Assembly: GCA_034506395.1 (NCBI GenBank)
Contig: JAPDPQ010000003.1
Span: 62,001 to 126,000 of the forward strand
Length of the DNA stretch: 64,000 bases
Source of the DNA: a candidate division KSB1 bacterium
GTDB taxonomy: Bacteria; Zhuqueibacterota; Zhuqueibacteria; Thermofontimicrobiales; Thermofontimicrobiaceae
Reading direction: 5' to 3'
The notes below the pieces were generated by a model. The model did no database searches. It was not told where the DNA came from and saw only the letters and a program-made list of their open reading frames with translations. A program made the translations under genes and the position numbers. Position 1 is the first letter of the stretch. Each line of letters begins with the position of its first letter. Shown here piece by piece: positions 47,378-57,231 of this stretch.

Positions 47378-48931
47378 GTGACTCAGGGCCCTCCATACGA
47401 AGAAACTTCCGCCGTTATTACCGAGGCGATCTCTGAAACCGAACAGCGGTTCGACCGCTGGCGTCGAACCATTAGCTTGTTTCTTGGCCCTGCGGTATTT
47501 ATTCTTTTTTTGATCATTCCGATGCCAGCTTTAACGGTGCAGGCCCATCGCCTCGCAGCGATCATCGCGCTGGTTCTCATTTATTGGGTCGGCGAAGCCC
47601 TGCCAATTCCAATTACCGCCCTTTTGGGTCCTGTCTTATGCATCATCTTGGGGATTGCCTCTCCAACCACGGTATTTGCCCCATTCTCTTCCCCCATCAT
47701 ATTTCTGTTTTTAGGGAGCTTTCTCTTGGCTCGGGGGATGATCGAGCAGCAGTTGGATCAGCGCATCGCCCTGAGCATTCTATCGTTGCGGTGGATTGGC
47801 AATCGCCCTTATCGATTGGTGATCGCCATCGCACTGATTCCTTCGCTGATCTCCATGTGGATCAGCGACAGTGCCACGACGGCCATGATCTACCCCATCC
47901 TGCTGGGTATTATCGGTGCGTTTGGTGCGCTTTCGCAGCACAGCGGGCAAAATTTGACCTCGGAGCGTTTCAACACGGGGCTGCTTTTGACCATTGCCTA
48001 TGGGGCATTGATCGGCGGGATCGGTACCCCCATAGGCACGCCGCCAAATTTGATCGGTATTGGCATGCTCGATAAAATTTTGCACGTTCGAATTTATTTC
48101 TTTCAATGGATGATGCTGGCCATCCCCATCCTGATCGTCATGTGGCTTATCATGGTTCTGTTTATGATGTGGCGACACCCCCCAGCCATGAAGCGATTTC
48201 CCGGCCTAGAGGATTTTTTGCGACAGCAACAAAAGCAACAAGGCCCATGGACTCGAGGACAGCGAAACGCGCTCATCGCGTTTCTGGTCGCAGTGGTGCT
48301 CTGGATTGCTCCTGGCATCATCGCCTCGGGATGGGGCACGGATTGCGCAGCGTTCAAATTTTGCGAACAACATCTGCCAGAGGGAATCGCTTCCATGGCC
48401 GCAGCGATCTTGCTGTTCATCCTCCCCGTCAATTGGCGCGAGCGGCGCTTCACCCTCACCTGGAGCCAAGCCGTGAAAATCGATTGGGGAACGATCCTGC
48501 TCTTCGGTGGCGGATTATCGTTGGGCGGACTGATGTTCACCACCAATCTGGCTGATGTATTAGGAAAACAGCTCATCGCCTTTGGAGGTGCCACATCGCT
48601 GTGGTCTATCACCCTCATTGCAATCATTTTAGCCCATATTATTACCGAGATGACCTCCAACACGGCCACGGCAAATATGTTAGTGCCCATCATGATTGCC
48701 GTAGCCCAAAGCGCAGGAGTGAGCGCCATCCCTCCAACGCTCGGGGTATGCCTCGGAGCCAGTATGGCTTTCATGTTACCGGTTTCCACCCCGTCCAACG
48801 CCATTGTCTATGGTTCAGGCAAAGTTCCGATCACGGCCATGCTCACTGCTGGGGTAATCCTTGATATCCTCAGCACGCTCGTGATCTTCTTAGGGCTGAG
48901 AATTTTGTGCCCTTTACTGGATCTGATTTGA
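47378..48931 (+). CDS. DASS-family sodium:anion (dicarboxylate/sulfate-type) symporter
   Basis: This 517-residue SLC13/DASS membrane protein has about 11-12 helices. Hallmarks are the two helix-hairpin Ser-Asn-Thr-type motifs, WISDSATTAMIYP near 170 and TEMTSNTATANMLVPIM near 430, plus IGGIGTPIGTPPNLIGIG. It imports C4-dicarboxylates, sulfate or similar anions with Na+. Start is GTG with GGAGG 7 bases upstream. Substrate is not predictable; dicarboxylate would fit the methylmalonyl pathway genes next to it, but that is an inference. Confidence 0.9.
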   Translation: MTQGPPYEETSAVITEAISETEQRFDRWRRTISLFLGPAVFILFLIIPMPALTVQAHRLAAIIALVLIYWVGEALPIPITALLGPVLCIILGIASPTTVFAPFSSPIIFLFLGSFLLARGMIEQQLDQRIALSILSLRWIGNRPYRLVIAIALIPSLISMWISDSATTAMIYPILLGIIGAFGALSQHSGQNLTSERFNTGLLLTIAYGALIGGIGTPIGTPPNLIGIGMLDKILHVRIYFFQWMMLAIPILIVMWLIMVLFMMWRHPPAMKRFPGLEDFLRQQQKQQGPWTRGQRNALIAFLVAVVLWIAPGIIASGWGTDCAAFKFCEQHLPEGIASMAAAILLFILPVNWRERRFTLTWSQAVKIDWGTILLFGGGLSLGGLMFTTNLADVLGKQLIAFGGATSLWSITLIAIILAHIITEMTSNTATANMLVPIMIAVAQSAGVSAIPPTLGVCLGASMAFMLPVSTPSNAIVYGSGKVPITAMLTAGVILDILSTLVIFLGLRILCPLLDLI

Positions 48932-49076
48932 AATAATTCTCATCTTCAGACGATGTGCGGGAAAAATTTTTTTAGATCTGGTGAAACTATCATTCACAGC
49001 CCCAATTCGATCAATTGAGTGATAGATTTTCTTCAATCTGAACCTGTTGTCGCTAATATTCTCCACAAAAATATGA

Positions 49077-49105
49077 TTGATTTTCGAAATGCAATTCGCT
49101 ATTTT
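49077..49105 (+). promoter_or_regulatory. Possible promoter for the methylmalonyl-CoA mutase gene
   Basis: TTGATT, 17 bases, TATTTT followed by TG lies about 80 bp before the start codon. Both hexamers are 4 of 6. The spacing and the TATTTTTG -10 resemble those before the polyprenyl synthase gene. Confidence 0.35.
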
Positions 49106-49184
49106 TGATCCTCACAGCAAGCGGTCGATCCAGCTTGGCAGCGGGATGCGATAATAGGCTGTGCAAATCGGGAAGGGGCAAGCT

Positions 49185-50864
49185 ATGGGTGATAAAAATC
49201 CTCTGGAAGAGATTCGAAATCAAAAACTGAACTGGGAAAATACTGTGGTCCAACCCACGCTGAATAAATTTGCAGAACGAAAAACCCAGTTTGTTACTGG
49301 ATCATCGGATCCGATCGATCGATTGTACACTCCAGTCGATATCGGAAATTTCGATTATTTGCGCGATCTGGGTTTTCCGGGCCAATATCCATTCACACGA
49401 GGGGTTCAGCCCACCATGTATCGCGGCAAATTGTGGACGATGCGCCAATATGCTGGCTTCGGCACAGCAGAGGAATCGAACCGCCGATACAAATATCTGC
49501 TTTCCCAGGGGCAAACTGGCTTATCTGTTGCATTTGATCTGCCGACCCAAATCGGCTATGACTCGGACAATCCGATTTGCGCTGGCGAAGTGGGTAAGGT
49601 CGGTGTGGCGATTGACACCTTGGAGGACATGGAAACGCTATTCGCAGGCATCCCGCTGGACAAAGTTTCCACTTCGATGACGATCAATGCCCCAGCCGCA
49701 GTACTATTGGCAATGTATATCGTTGTGGCTGAGCGACAGGGGGTGGCCGCCAGCCAGCTATCAGGAACGATCCAGAACGATATTTTGAAAGAATACGTAG
49801 CCCGCGGAACCTATATTTTTCCCCCTCGGCCTTCGATGCGACTCATTACCGATATCTTTTCTTATTGTTCGAAACACCTTCCAAAGTGGAACATGATCAG
49901 CATCTCAGGCTATCATATTCGGGAAGCCGGAGCCACCGCCGCCCAGGAGATCGGGTTCACATTAGCCAATGCCATCGCCTATGTCCAGGCTGCGATTGAT
50001 GCAGGATTATCAGTGGATGACTTTGCAGGGAGATTATCGTTTTTTTTCAATGCCCACAATGATCTATTGGAAGAGATCGCCAAATTTCGAGCGGCTCGAC
50101 GTCTTTGGGCGAAAATCATGAAGCATCGATTTGGCGCCAAAGAAGAGAAATCCATGATGCTGCGCTTTCATACCCAGACTGCTGGTTCAACATTGACGGC
50201 ACAGCAACCGATGAACAACATCATTCGCGTTACTATTCAGACCTTGGCCGCTGTCCTTGGCGGAACACAAAGCCTCCATACCAATAGCTATGATGAGGCA
50301 CTGGCTTTGCCCTCAGAACAATCTGTGGAAATAGCGCTCCGCACGCAACAGATCGTCGCTTACGAATCCGGCGTCGCCGAGACCATTGATCCCTTGGCTG
50401 GCTCCTATTACATCGAAGCCAAAACCAATGCGCTCGAATCAGCGGCCCAAAAATATATCGATGCGATCGATGCCATGGGCGGCGTAATTCCAGCCATCGA
50501 AAAGGGATACATCCAGCAAGAGATCCAGCGTTCCGCCTATCGGTATTTAAAAGAGCTGGAACAATCCGAACGGATCGTTGTAGGGGTTAACAAGTTCAAA
50601 ACTGAAAAGCAATACCGGCCTGAGCTGCTGAAAGTTGATATGGCGATTCAACAACAACAGGTTGATCGCCTCATCCAGGTGAAACGCCAGCGCAATGCCG
50701 CAGCCGTCGCACAATCGTTACAGCATCTCAAAGCGGTGGCTCATAGTAATGGCAATCTTATGCCAGCAATTATCGAGGCAGTGAGGGTCTACGCAACCAT
50801 CGGCGAGATCTGTGATGTCTTGCGAAGCGTGTTTGGAGAATATAAAGAAACGGTTGTCATGTAA
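49185..50864 (+). CDS. Methylmalonyl-CoA mutase, large-subunit catalytic domain only
   Basis: This protein of about 559 residues is the TIM-barrel substrate-binding part of the B12-dependent mutase that interconverts methylmalonyl-CoA and succinyl-CoA. Typical blocks are [66 protein letters not shown] and [17 protein letters not shown]. The C-terminal B12-binding domain is absent, so a separate small subunit is needed, and none lies next to it. I chose ATG 49185 (AAGGGG site 7 bases upstream) over a GTG at 49161. The epimerase gene is 2 kb downstream. Confidence 0.93.
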   Translation: MGDKNPLEEIRNQKLNWENTVVQPTLNKFAERKTQFVTGSSDPIDRLYTPVDIGNFDYLRDLGFPGQYPFTRGVQPTMYRGKLWTMRQYAGFGTAEESNRRYKYLLSQGQTGLSVAFDLPTQIGYDSDNPICAGEVGKVGVAIDTLEDMETLFAGIPLDKVSTSMTINAPAAVLLAMYIVVAERQGVAASQLSGTIQNDILKEYVARGTYIFPPRPSMRLITDIFSYCSKHLPKWNMISISGYHIREAGATAAQEIGFTLANAIAYVQAAIDAGLSVDDFAGRLSFFFNAHNDLLEEIAKFRAARRLWAKIMKHRFGAKEEKSMMLRFHTQTAGSTLTAQQPMNNIIRVTIQTLAAVLGGTQSLHTNSYDEALALPSEQSVEIALRTQQIVAYESGVAETIDPLAGSYYIEAKTNALESAAQKYIDAIDAMGGVIPAIEKGYIQQEIQRSAYRYLKELEQSERIVVGVNKFKTEKQYRPELLKVDMAIQQQQVDRLIQVKRQRNAAAVAQSLQHLKAVAHSNGNLMPAIIEAVRVYATIGEICDVLRSVFGEYKETVVM

Positions 50865-50996
50865 AGATGAATTATCGGCCATGAGTAACCAGTCTTAAAT
50901 CGCTTGTACAGGTTCGAACAAGCGATGAGAATGCTGGGTATCTTGGACCGCTAACAATTTTTAGAAGTCGAAGATTAAGAGAAGGAACAAACAAAA

Positions 50997-52574
50997 GTGA
51001 TTCGTCCAAAACAAATTGGAGTTATCATCTTTCTACTCTTGATTGCCGGCCACTTAGCAATGGGACAATCGGTTAATGTGCCGCTGGAACACTGGTGTTA
51101 TCAATTCTTAGAACGAATGGAAGCCAAGGGATTGTTCGAGTCGACAAGCATTCGGGCGCTGCCGCTATCACGGATGGAATTGGCGAAAATTTTGGCCCAA
51201 ATTGAAGGAAGAGCGCAACACTCACGATACAGCTTAACGACTACAGAGCGAGATCAACTGGAGCAACTCAAAGGAGAATTCCATGAAGAACTAACAGCCC
51301 TGGATGTCAAATTCAATCCTGGCCTAAAGGAGCGGCATCTGGTATCCTGGTCAGAGCATGATTACACCATCCATGCGGATTTTGATTTTGGTTTTCGATT
51401 AGATGTCAACCGCGGGGATCAATATCCGAAAGCCGAGCGGACCTCTCATACCACATTGGGAGGCGTTCTCAGGGGACAATTGAAGAACAGCCTGGGCTTT
51501 CATGTCTTCGTGCGCAATACGATCCATCGCGGATTGGAGTCTGTTGAACGGAACTTCGATCCCTCCCGAGGCACACCGATCAATTATGCGGGCAAGAATG
51601 CATACACCGATGAAGCCATCGCATATTTGGTCTGGAAACTTCCCTGGTTCCAATTGCAGATCGGCCGTGATCGCGCCAAATGGGGACCGGGTTATCATGG
51701 CAGCCTGATGCTCTCGGCTCAGAATCCGCTGTTCGATATTATCAAGTTGACTGCCCAATATCGCAGATTCAATTTCACCAGTCTTCATGCCCATCTAAAT
51801 AGCAGCCTGGGGAAAAAATACCTGGCTGCCCATCGACTCGAGATCCAAGTCACCCCCTGGCTCCTGCTGGCTGGCAGCGAGGCGGTTGTCTATGGCAATC
51901 GGGGCATCGAGTTCCAATATTTGAATCCGCTCATGCCCTATCATGTGGCCGAACATCATCTCGGCGATCGCGATAACAACACCATTGGCTTCGATGTCAC
52001 GATGTTTCCAGTCCGCACGCTGAAAACTTATTTTGAGCTGTTCATCGATGATTATACCCTGTCGCGAAGCGTTTTCCTATATTACGGGAACAAGTTCGCC
52101 TTTCTGGCTGGTGGCCTATGGCTCGATCCTCTGGGGCTTACCAATAGCGACCTTCGCATCGAATACGCGCGCGTGGAGCCGTTCGTCTACACCCATGAGC
52201 GTCCGATCAATATCTATCAAAATTACAACCAATGCATGGGCCATTGGCTCGGACCGAATGCGGACGACTGGTTTTTTGAGACAAATTATAGCCCCAATCG
52301 CGATCTGCGATTCAGCGGCTCGATCGACCTGATTCGCAAAGGTGCTGGTCAATTGACGCGACCCTGGGATATTCCAGATGGCACGCGAAAACGTTTCTTA
52401 TCTGGAGTGGTAGAGAAACGACAGATCTTTGGTTTAAAGGTGACCGACCAGATCTTTCGCGATGCCTTTCTCTCACTTAATGCCTATTGGATCAATTCAC
52501 AAAATCTCCAGCAGATCAAAGGAAAAAATGCGCTCGATCGCCAAATTAACTTCACTTTGTTAATAAACTATTGA
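50997..52574 (+). CDS. Wzi-like capsule assembly/outer-membrane barrel protein
   Basis: This 525-residue protein has a signal peptide (LLLIAGHLAMGQS) and an N-terminal helical cap (VPLEHWCYQFLERMEAKGLFESTS). It then has a large barrel with the Wzi-like LQIGRDRAKWGPGYHGSLMLSAQNP and the conserved LNPLMPYHVAEH segment, and ends in a Tyr (NFTLLINY). Wzi helps to anchor or organise capsular polysaccharide at the surface. Start is GTG. It lies between mutase and epimerase, with which it shares no known pathway. Confidence 0.8.
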   Translation: MIRPKQIGVIIFLLLIAGHLAMGQSVNVPLEHWCYQFLERMEAKGLFESTSIRALPLSRMELAKILAQIEGRAQHSRYSLTTTERDQLEQLKGEFHEELTALDVKFNPGLKERHLVSWSEHDYTIHADFDFGFRLDVNRGDQYPKAERTSHTTLGGVLRGQLKNSLGFHVFVRNTIHRGLESVERNFDPSRGTPINYAGKNAYTDEAIAYLVWKLPWFQLQIGRDRAKWGPGYHGSLMLSAQNPLFDIIKLTAQYRRFNFTSLHAHLNSSLGKKYLAAHRLEIQVTPWLLLAGSEAVVYGNRGIEFQYLNPLMPYHVAEHHLGDRDNNTIGFDVTMFPVRTLKTYFELFIDDYTLSRSVFLYYGNKFAFLAGGLWLDPLGLTNSDLRIEYARVEPFVYTHERPINIYQNYNQCMGHWLGPNADDWFFETNYSPNRDLRFSGSIDLIRKGAGQLTRPWDIPDGTRKRFLSGVVEKRQIFGLKVTDQIFRDAFLSLNAYWINSQNLQQIKGKNALDRQINFTLLINY

Positions 52575-52819
52575 TACCGTTCACGAGCGTTGCTTTGAGC
52601 GGACAAAGGGGTAGTTAAAATCGATATAGCTGAGGTAACTAATCTTTCAGATTGATCGAATAATCACCGTACCAAACTTTTTTTCGAGGGTCAGCCCGCA
52701 GCTCCTATCCTCTTGGAAAAATCACAAACCATGAGTCCCTTTGCGCTTTTTAAAGCCAAAGCGATTTACTAATTTGCTTTTTTCGGAACTGAGCAATTTT
52801 AGATTAGGAGATTACCAAT

Positions 52820-53218
52820 ATGATTAAACAGATCGATCATCTCGGAATTGCTGTGAAAGATTTGGATCGACAAATTAAATTTTATTCGGATATATTTGGC
52901 ATGAAATTTTTGGGCATCGAAGAAGTCCCAGATCAAAAAGTCCGGGTGGGAATTTTCAGATTGGGTGAGCTACGGATTGAATTGTTGGAGCCGACTTCAG
53001 AAGATAGCCCCATTGCGAAATTTTTGTCTCAACGGGGCGAAGGATTCCACCATATCGCTTATCAAGTCGATAACTTAGCTGAAGATTTGAAACGTCTCTC
53101 GGAACGTGGGATTCAGCTTATCGATCAAACGCCTAAAATTGGAGCTGTCGGTCATCAAATCGCATTCCTCCATCCCCGTTCGACGTTTGGCATTCTCACC
53201 GAACTATGTCAGATCTGA
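52820..53218 (+). CDS. mce: Methylmalonyl-CoA epimerase
   Basis: This 132-residue VOC-fold metalloenzyme converts (S)- to (R)-methylmalonyl-CoA. The metal ligands appear as DHLGIAV (His), ELRIELLEP (Glu), GFHHIAYQV (His) and LTELCQI (Glu). The length is typical. AGGAG lies 9 bases before the ATG. It serves the same pathway as the mutase at 49185-50864. Confidence 0.92.
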   Translation: MIKQIDHLGIAVKDLDRQIKFYSDIFGMKFLGIEEVPDQKVRVGIFRLGELRIELLEPTSEDSPIAKFLSQRGEGFHHIAYQVDNLAEDLKRLSERGIQLIDQTPKIGAVGHQIAFLHPRSTFGILTELCQI

Positions 53219-53463
53219 AATCAAAAAGCGCAAATCGAGAAAAATTCATTATCGAGGATTTCCCGCATTTTCTCTCAGGTTCCTTGTGTTGGGCAGTTTC
53301 TTAACCAAGCAGTGATTCACAATAACTCGCAGACGCCAACCGCTCGATTTCAAAATTGTCACCGATGATTTTTTAGGCCAATGATATTGATCATCAACCA
53401 AATTCGCAATGGCATATTATCAATTGGCGCAATCTATAACCAATTAGGCTAACGTTTGGTCGC

Positions 53464-54057
53464 TCACTTTGGCGAAGCTTTCGAAGCATCGCTATCGTTG
53501 CAGTTCCCTTTTCGTTTCATGAATTCCTCTAATGTCATTTTTTTCTCCCAACATTTCTGGTCGATATAATCCAGAATATAGCCAAATTGCTCGGCGGGAA
53601 TATATCCCGGCAACACCGTGATCACCTCATGTTGCGGAGAAATGAACGCCAGAGATGGGAAACCCGTTACTTGAAACGCGCGGGTGAGCTCAATGTGATT
53701 GAATGTATGTCCCTTGAAAGTTACTTTCTGATTTGGATCTTCCGCATTGATCCTCACTGTCACAAATCGATCGCTCAATTTTCGAGCAACGTCAGGATGA
53801 TTGAACGTCTTTTCGTCCATCACTTTGCACCAATGACACCAGTCAGTGTAAAAATCAACGATCATATTCTTATTTTCTTTGGCTGCTTTCTCCAATCCCT
53901 GATTAAAGCTAATGGTGAAATTCCGATGTTCCACTTGCTTACCTTGCGAAGGTGGCGTCGACTTCTTGTTTTGTGCTATGGATTCATTGGTGGCATCGGA
54001 GCAACTCAAAATGAGCAGCGCAAAGATTGCAAATAATAAGCTCAATTTTCTATTCAT
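53464..54057 (-). CDS. Thioredoxin-fold lipoprotein
   Basis: This protein of about 197 residues has a lipobox (LLILSCSDA, Cys 19) and a thioredoxin-like domain with active-site WCHWC (Cys73, Cys76) inside MIVDFYTDWCHWCKVMDEKTF, and cis-Pro in FQVTGFPSLAFISP. It probably acts as a periplasmic thiol-disulfide enzyme. I chose ATG 54057, with GGAGG 6 bases upstream, over an earlier ATG at 54078. The FmdB gene and other small genes lie upstream on the same strand. Confidence 0.88.
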   Translation of the reverse strand: MNRKLSLLFAIFALLILSCSDATNESIAQNKKSTPPSQGKQVEHRNFTISFNQGLEKAAKENKNMIVDFYTDWCHWCKVMDEKTFNHPDVARKLSDRFVTVRINAEDPNQKVTFKGHTFNHIELTRAFQVTGFPSLAFISPQHEVITVLPGYIPAEQFGYILDYIDQKCWEKKMTLEEFMKRKGNCNDSDASKASPK

Positions 54058-54240
54058 AGTGATCCTCCACATGTTCAATAAGATTAAATGGGAGCAAATT
54101 TCAAAATGCTATTATTAAACGATCCGCTAAAAAAATAAATCAGCTTCATTTTTTTGCTATTGCATTGACTAAAAATACCATTCTGAAATAAAATGACAAA
54201 GAAGTGCTCGCAAAGCCTCCGGCTATTGCAATTATGATGC

Positions 54241-54447
54241 TCAGGAAAACGGTCCAGATGAACTACATCCTGTCGCGCCTGATGAATGACCACCTATTGT
54301 TCCGCTGGTACCAAAGGCTGAGAAAATGCGCTGCGGATTTGGCTCCCCGCAGACAGGACAAATAAGCCCTTCTGAACTCCCTCCAATGGATTGAAAAACA
54401 TCAAAAATCTTTTCGCACTTTTTGCACTTGTACTCATAAATTGGCAT
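54241..54447 (-). CDS. FmdB-family zinc-ribbon protein
   Basis: This 68-residue protein begins MPIYEYKCKKCEKIFDV. Four Cys (8, 11, 30, 33) form the zinc ribbon, followed by a Gly/Ser-rich tail with an extra Cys. FmdB-type proteins are small putative regulators of unknown mechanism. A GGAAGTTGAG site lies just before the ATG. It sits 183 bp upstream of the thioredoxin-fold gene. Confidence 0.9.
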   Translation of the reverse strand: MPIYEYKCKKCEKIFDVFQSIGGSSEGLICPVCGEPNPQRIFSAFGTSGTIGGHSSGATGCSSSGPFS

Positions 54448-54459
54448 CTCAACTTCCCT

Positions 54460-54540
54460 CTAATTTTCCATTTCATTTCCTTTATTATGCTTCAATTCCT
54501 TGTCATGACGATCAGACTGAAAGTCACAGGCATTGGACAT
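54460..54540 (-). CDS. Possible 26-residue ORF between FmdB and the tiny membrane ORF
   Basis: An ATG directly abuts the TGA of the preceding small ORF (TGAATG) and opens a 26-codon polar frame (MSNACDFQSD at the start) ending in TAG before the FmdB gene. There is no separate ribosome site, so it could only be made by re-initiation. It may be non-coding. Confidence 0.25.
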   Translation of the reverse strand: MSNACDFQSDRHDKELKHNKGNEMEN

Positions 54541-54627
54541 TCAGGTCGGAATGCCAAGCCGCGGCAGAACAAATCGCATCAACAAAAAGTATGCAGCAAT
54601 AAATAGAAGCGGAGTAATAATATCCAT
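54541..54627 (-). CDS. Tiny single-pass membrane protein (28 residues)
   Basis: The frame reads MDIITPLLFIAAYFLLMRF and ends RLGIPT, with one transmembrane helix and a short basic tail. An AAGGAG site lies 6 bases upstream inside the end of the DUF6132 gene, and its ATG immediately follows the DUF6132 TGA, so coupled translation is likely. The family is not recognised. It is too short for normal gene callers. Confidence 0.55.
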   Translation of the reverse strand: MDIITPLLFIAAYFLLMRFVLPRLGIPT

Positions 54628-54834
54628 TCAACTCTCCTTTTCTGAGTTATCCCTTTTCTTTTTAGCGGTGCCCCAAACCAACACTAATGCGAATAAGGCA
54701 CCATAACCAGTGCTGATCCAGGGATTGCTTGTGATAGGGCAGGTTCCAGTTCGGCAACCAACATAGTAATAATACGCATATCCCAGAACACCTCCCACCA
54801 CTACAATGAGCGCTTTAAAAATGTAAGATTTCAT
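54628..54834 (-). CDS. DUF6132 family small membrane protein
   Basis: This 68-residue protein has two membrane helices flanking VGCRTGTCPITSNPWISTGYGALF, which matches the conserved VGCxSGTCPITSNP core of DUF6132. Its function is unknown; homologues often sit near thiol-redox and sulfur-handling genes. It is likely co-transcribed with the tiny ORFs and FmdB on the minus strand. Confidence 0.8.
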   Translation of the reverse strand: MKSYIFKALIVVVGGVLGYAYYYYVGCRTGTCPITSNPWISTGYGALFALVLVWGTAKKKRDNSEKES

Positions 54835-54862
54835 GATTGTTTTCCTCTCGATTAACCACCGA

Positions 54863-54976
54863 TCAATTACGCTTAATTCTTTTGACTTGATAAAACAAGA
54901 CCAGAGAGCTTAGCAAGATCATGATCGTGGAACCCATAATAATCAACTGATTTGTCAGGATGGACCGAATTCGCAC
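54863..54976 (-). CDS. Possible 37-residue membrane ORF upstream of DUF6132
   Basis: A GTG-initiated frame (internal ATG at 54937) encodes one hydrophobic helix (MGSTIMILLSSLVLFYQ) and a basic tail (VKRIKRN). It ends 28 bp before the DUF6132 start. No ribosome site supports either start, but the membrane-tail composition resembles a real small protein. Confidence 0.3.
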   Translation of the reverse strand: MRIRSILTNQLIIMGSTIMILLSSLVLFYQVKRIKRN

Positions 54977-55269
54977 TATCGATTTTCGTTTCTATTTTAG
55001 CTATCCAATCTCTTCCGATTGCTATTTCCTAACCAATCAATCGATCGAATTATAAAATTCTCGGTAAAAGAACCTCACCTATTTCAAGTCGTTGCCCCTA
55101 ACCTATTTGAAAGCGTTTCGCTATTTTAGATGTAATTTCCAAACCAAGGATTCAATGATTTATTAATTTTAAAAAATTCTCTTGCAAATGAGCGAGAATC
55201 TTTTTAGTTTTATTTCCGTTCATATTCAAATTAGCAATCAAGAAATATGGTCACCAATAAAAATTTCGT
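54977..55269. other. Intergenic region before the secreted HExxH protein
   Basis: This is a divergent intergenic region. A possible plus-strand promoter (TTGCAA, 17 bases, TAGTTT, 55182-55210) could serve the gene at 55270; its -10 is weak. No ribosome site is clear before the ATG at 55270. Nothing else was recognised. Confidence 0.35.
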
Positions 55270-57087
55270 ATGAAAGTGAATGTGTTGATTCCTGACCATC
55301 GAAATAGATCTTATTATTTGATCGTGCTTCTGCTATTTCTCTTGTTGATTAGATCGCAAGCCATATTATCAGATCCAATAACGGCTGGAGTCAACGTCCA
55401 ATTCAGCGGCGCTATTGATGAAGGTAGAACCCATGCCATCGATCGCGTAAAATTGATCGAGCCCGATTCTGCCAGCCAAGTCAACAGCTCCTTCCCCACC
55501 TTCCGCTGGCGAGCGATTTCAAAAAATCGTCAAGTGAATTATCGCCTATTGATCGCCAAAACCGACGGTAAGGTCGTTTTAGACCGCTGGGTTGGAAATG
55601 ATACTAGTTTCACAATTACCGAACCCAACTTGATTGAAGACCTGAAACTTTATAATTGGTTAATCTATGCCGTCATTGAGGATCGTCAAATTCAAAGCTC
55701 GGTGTGGTCGTTTTGGGTCGATCAGAATAAAGTAACCGATTTGAATATTTCTCATTTGAATTTGATTTCTCCCAGATCACAATATCGTCCTGGAGATGAA
55801 ATTGTCGTGCGCGCCACCATCCATAACTCTGGGCCAGTGGCTGCCAAGGGAGCTTATGTGCTTTTATATAGCGGCAATCCGAACAGCAACTATTTCCACT
55901 ATGCTGCGTTTCGCAGGACCGTGTTGCTGGACACGATATTTATCGCACCTCTTCCAGTAGGTACCTCAAGAGAGCTAACGCTCTCCGCAAATTTGCCCGC
56001 TGGATTAAATCGGCTGTTCGTGCGGGTCGAGCCTGCTCCAGGATTTCGGGACGTCATAATTCCAAATAATTTCACCACTGGTATCGCCATCCAAACTGAT
56101 CCCAGGCGATTGGTATTCAAATCACTTTTCATTGTCTATTCTCAGTATCTAACTCCCAATGAGGGTCTAAAAATCCTCAGCAGCAGGGAACAACAAGAGA
56201 TCCTCCAAGCCATCAACAATTTCCAACAATATATTTGGAACTCCACCTACGCGCTTCAGATAAAATCGGATACGCTCTGGATGGCCCGTCCTCTCACGAT
56301 CCATGACTTTACTAAAAAAGATGATGCGTGGGGTTACTATTTATCTCCCCGGCCAGTCCAAACCGATCTAAGCAATCGCTCTATTCGCCAACAGGATTAT
56401 GATATTCTGGTCGTTATCTATTGCTGGTGGAACTCGCAATCGACGTGGTCAGGGTATTCGGGCTACATATTCCGCGATACGCGTTCCTTAAAACAGAAAC
56501 CAGCTATTATCGCCCAGCCAATCGTTCCTGGACACCCTCTGGACGAAACGATCCTCATCCATGAATTTTTGCACTATTTGGACAATCGTTATGAAGCACT
56601 GGGAGAACCCCGATTCTATTCGCCACATCATCGAATTCTTTATACCACCTTCGATCGGGATGAGGACTATTACCGATGGATTCTTGAGACCTGGCCTACG
56701 GAATGGTGGTTCAAGCTTGATGTCGGACAAATTGTTGCCTCTTCCAACCAGGCAACCATGGCATCGAAAATACAATCACAGATCGATCCCAACATACCCA
56801 TGTTTCTTCAGAATTATCCCAATCCCTTTCATCAAACGACAACTATCAGCTTCTCCGTTCCAGCTAATGATTCGTCTGACGGACCGATGAAGGTGCGGCT
56901 GGTTGTTTACGACCGTTTGGGCAAGTTGGCGACGATTCTGCTGGACCAAATGCTCGCACCCGGCAACTATGACGTCACCTGGGATGGGAGAGATCTCCAC
57001 GGAACTCTGTTGGCCAGCGGCATCTATTTTTATCAGCTAATTTTGCCCACTCAAAGGCAGGCAAAAAAAATGTTGTTGCTTCGATAA
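55270..57087 (+). CDS. Secreted putative zinc metalloprotease with CARDB-like and C-terminal sorting-like domain
   Basis: This 605-residue protein has an export signal (residues ~15-33), then a beta-sandwich (55-150) and a CARDB-like domain (~158-275, VVRATIHNSGPVAAKGAYVLLY). A peptidase-like domain follows with HEFLH at 431-435 (ILIHEFLHYLDNRYE), the HExxH zinc motif. The last ~95 residues are a type IX sorting-like domain: FLQNYPNPFHQTTTISF, KVRLVVYDRLGKLA and SGIYFYQLIL. It is probably exported through the outer membrane. No known peptidase family was matched, and the third zinc ligand is not identified. Confidence 0.75.
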   Translation: MKVNVLIPDHRNRSYYLIVLLLFLLLIRSQAILSDPITAGVNVQFSGAIDEGRTHAIDRVKLIEPDSASQVNSSFPTFRWRAISKNRQVNYRLLIAKTDGKVVLDRWVGNDTSFTITEPNLIEDLKLYNWLIYAVIEDRQIQSSVWSFWVDQNKVTDLNISHLNLISPRSQYRPGDEIVVRATIHNSGPVAAKGAYVLLYSGNPNSNYFHYAAFRRTVLLDTIFIAPLPVGTSRELTLSANLPAGLNRLFVRVEPAPGFRDVIIPNNFTTGIAIQTDPRRLVFKSLFIVYSQYLTPNEGLKILSSREQQEILQAINNFQQYIWNSTYALQIKSDTLWMARPLTIHDFTKKDDAWGYYLSPRPVQTDLSNRSIRQQDYDILVVIYCWWNSQSTWSGYSGYIFRDTRSLKQKPAIIAQPIVPGHPLDETILIHEFLHYLDNRYEALGEPRFYSPHHRILYTTFDRDEDYYRWILETWPTEWWFKLDVGQIVASSNQATMASKIQSQIDPNIPMFLQNYPNPFHQTTTISFSVPANDSSDGPMKVRLVVYDRLGKLATILLDQMLAPGNYDVTWDGRDLHGTLLASGIYFYQLILPTQRQAKKMLLLR

Positions 57088-57231
57088 CAGTTGCTTGAGA
57101 TTTTTGCTTGGATCCAGATCAGTAGAGCGCGTTAGACTATCAATATGCGGTAGTGGATCATCAGCAATATGCAATCTATTCCCGTTTAAATCACGTTTTC
57201 AACAACTATCACCCTATTCAGGAGATGACGA

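Noticed and set aside
48103..48804. 233-codon minus-strand frame in the anion transporter gene
   Set aside because: It is antisense to a clear DASS transporter; such frames are common opposite hydrophobic genes.
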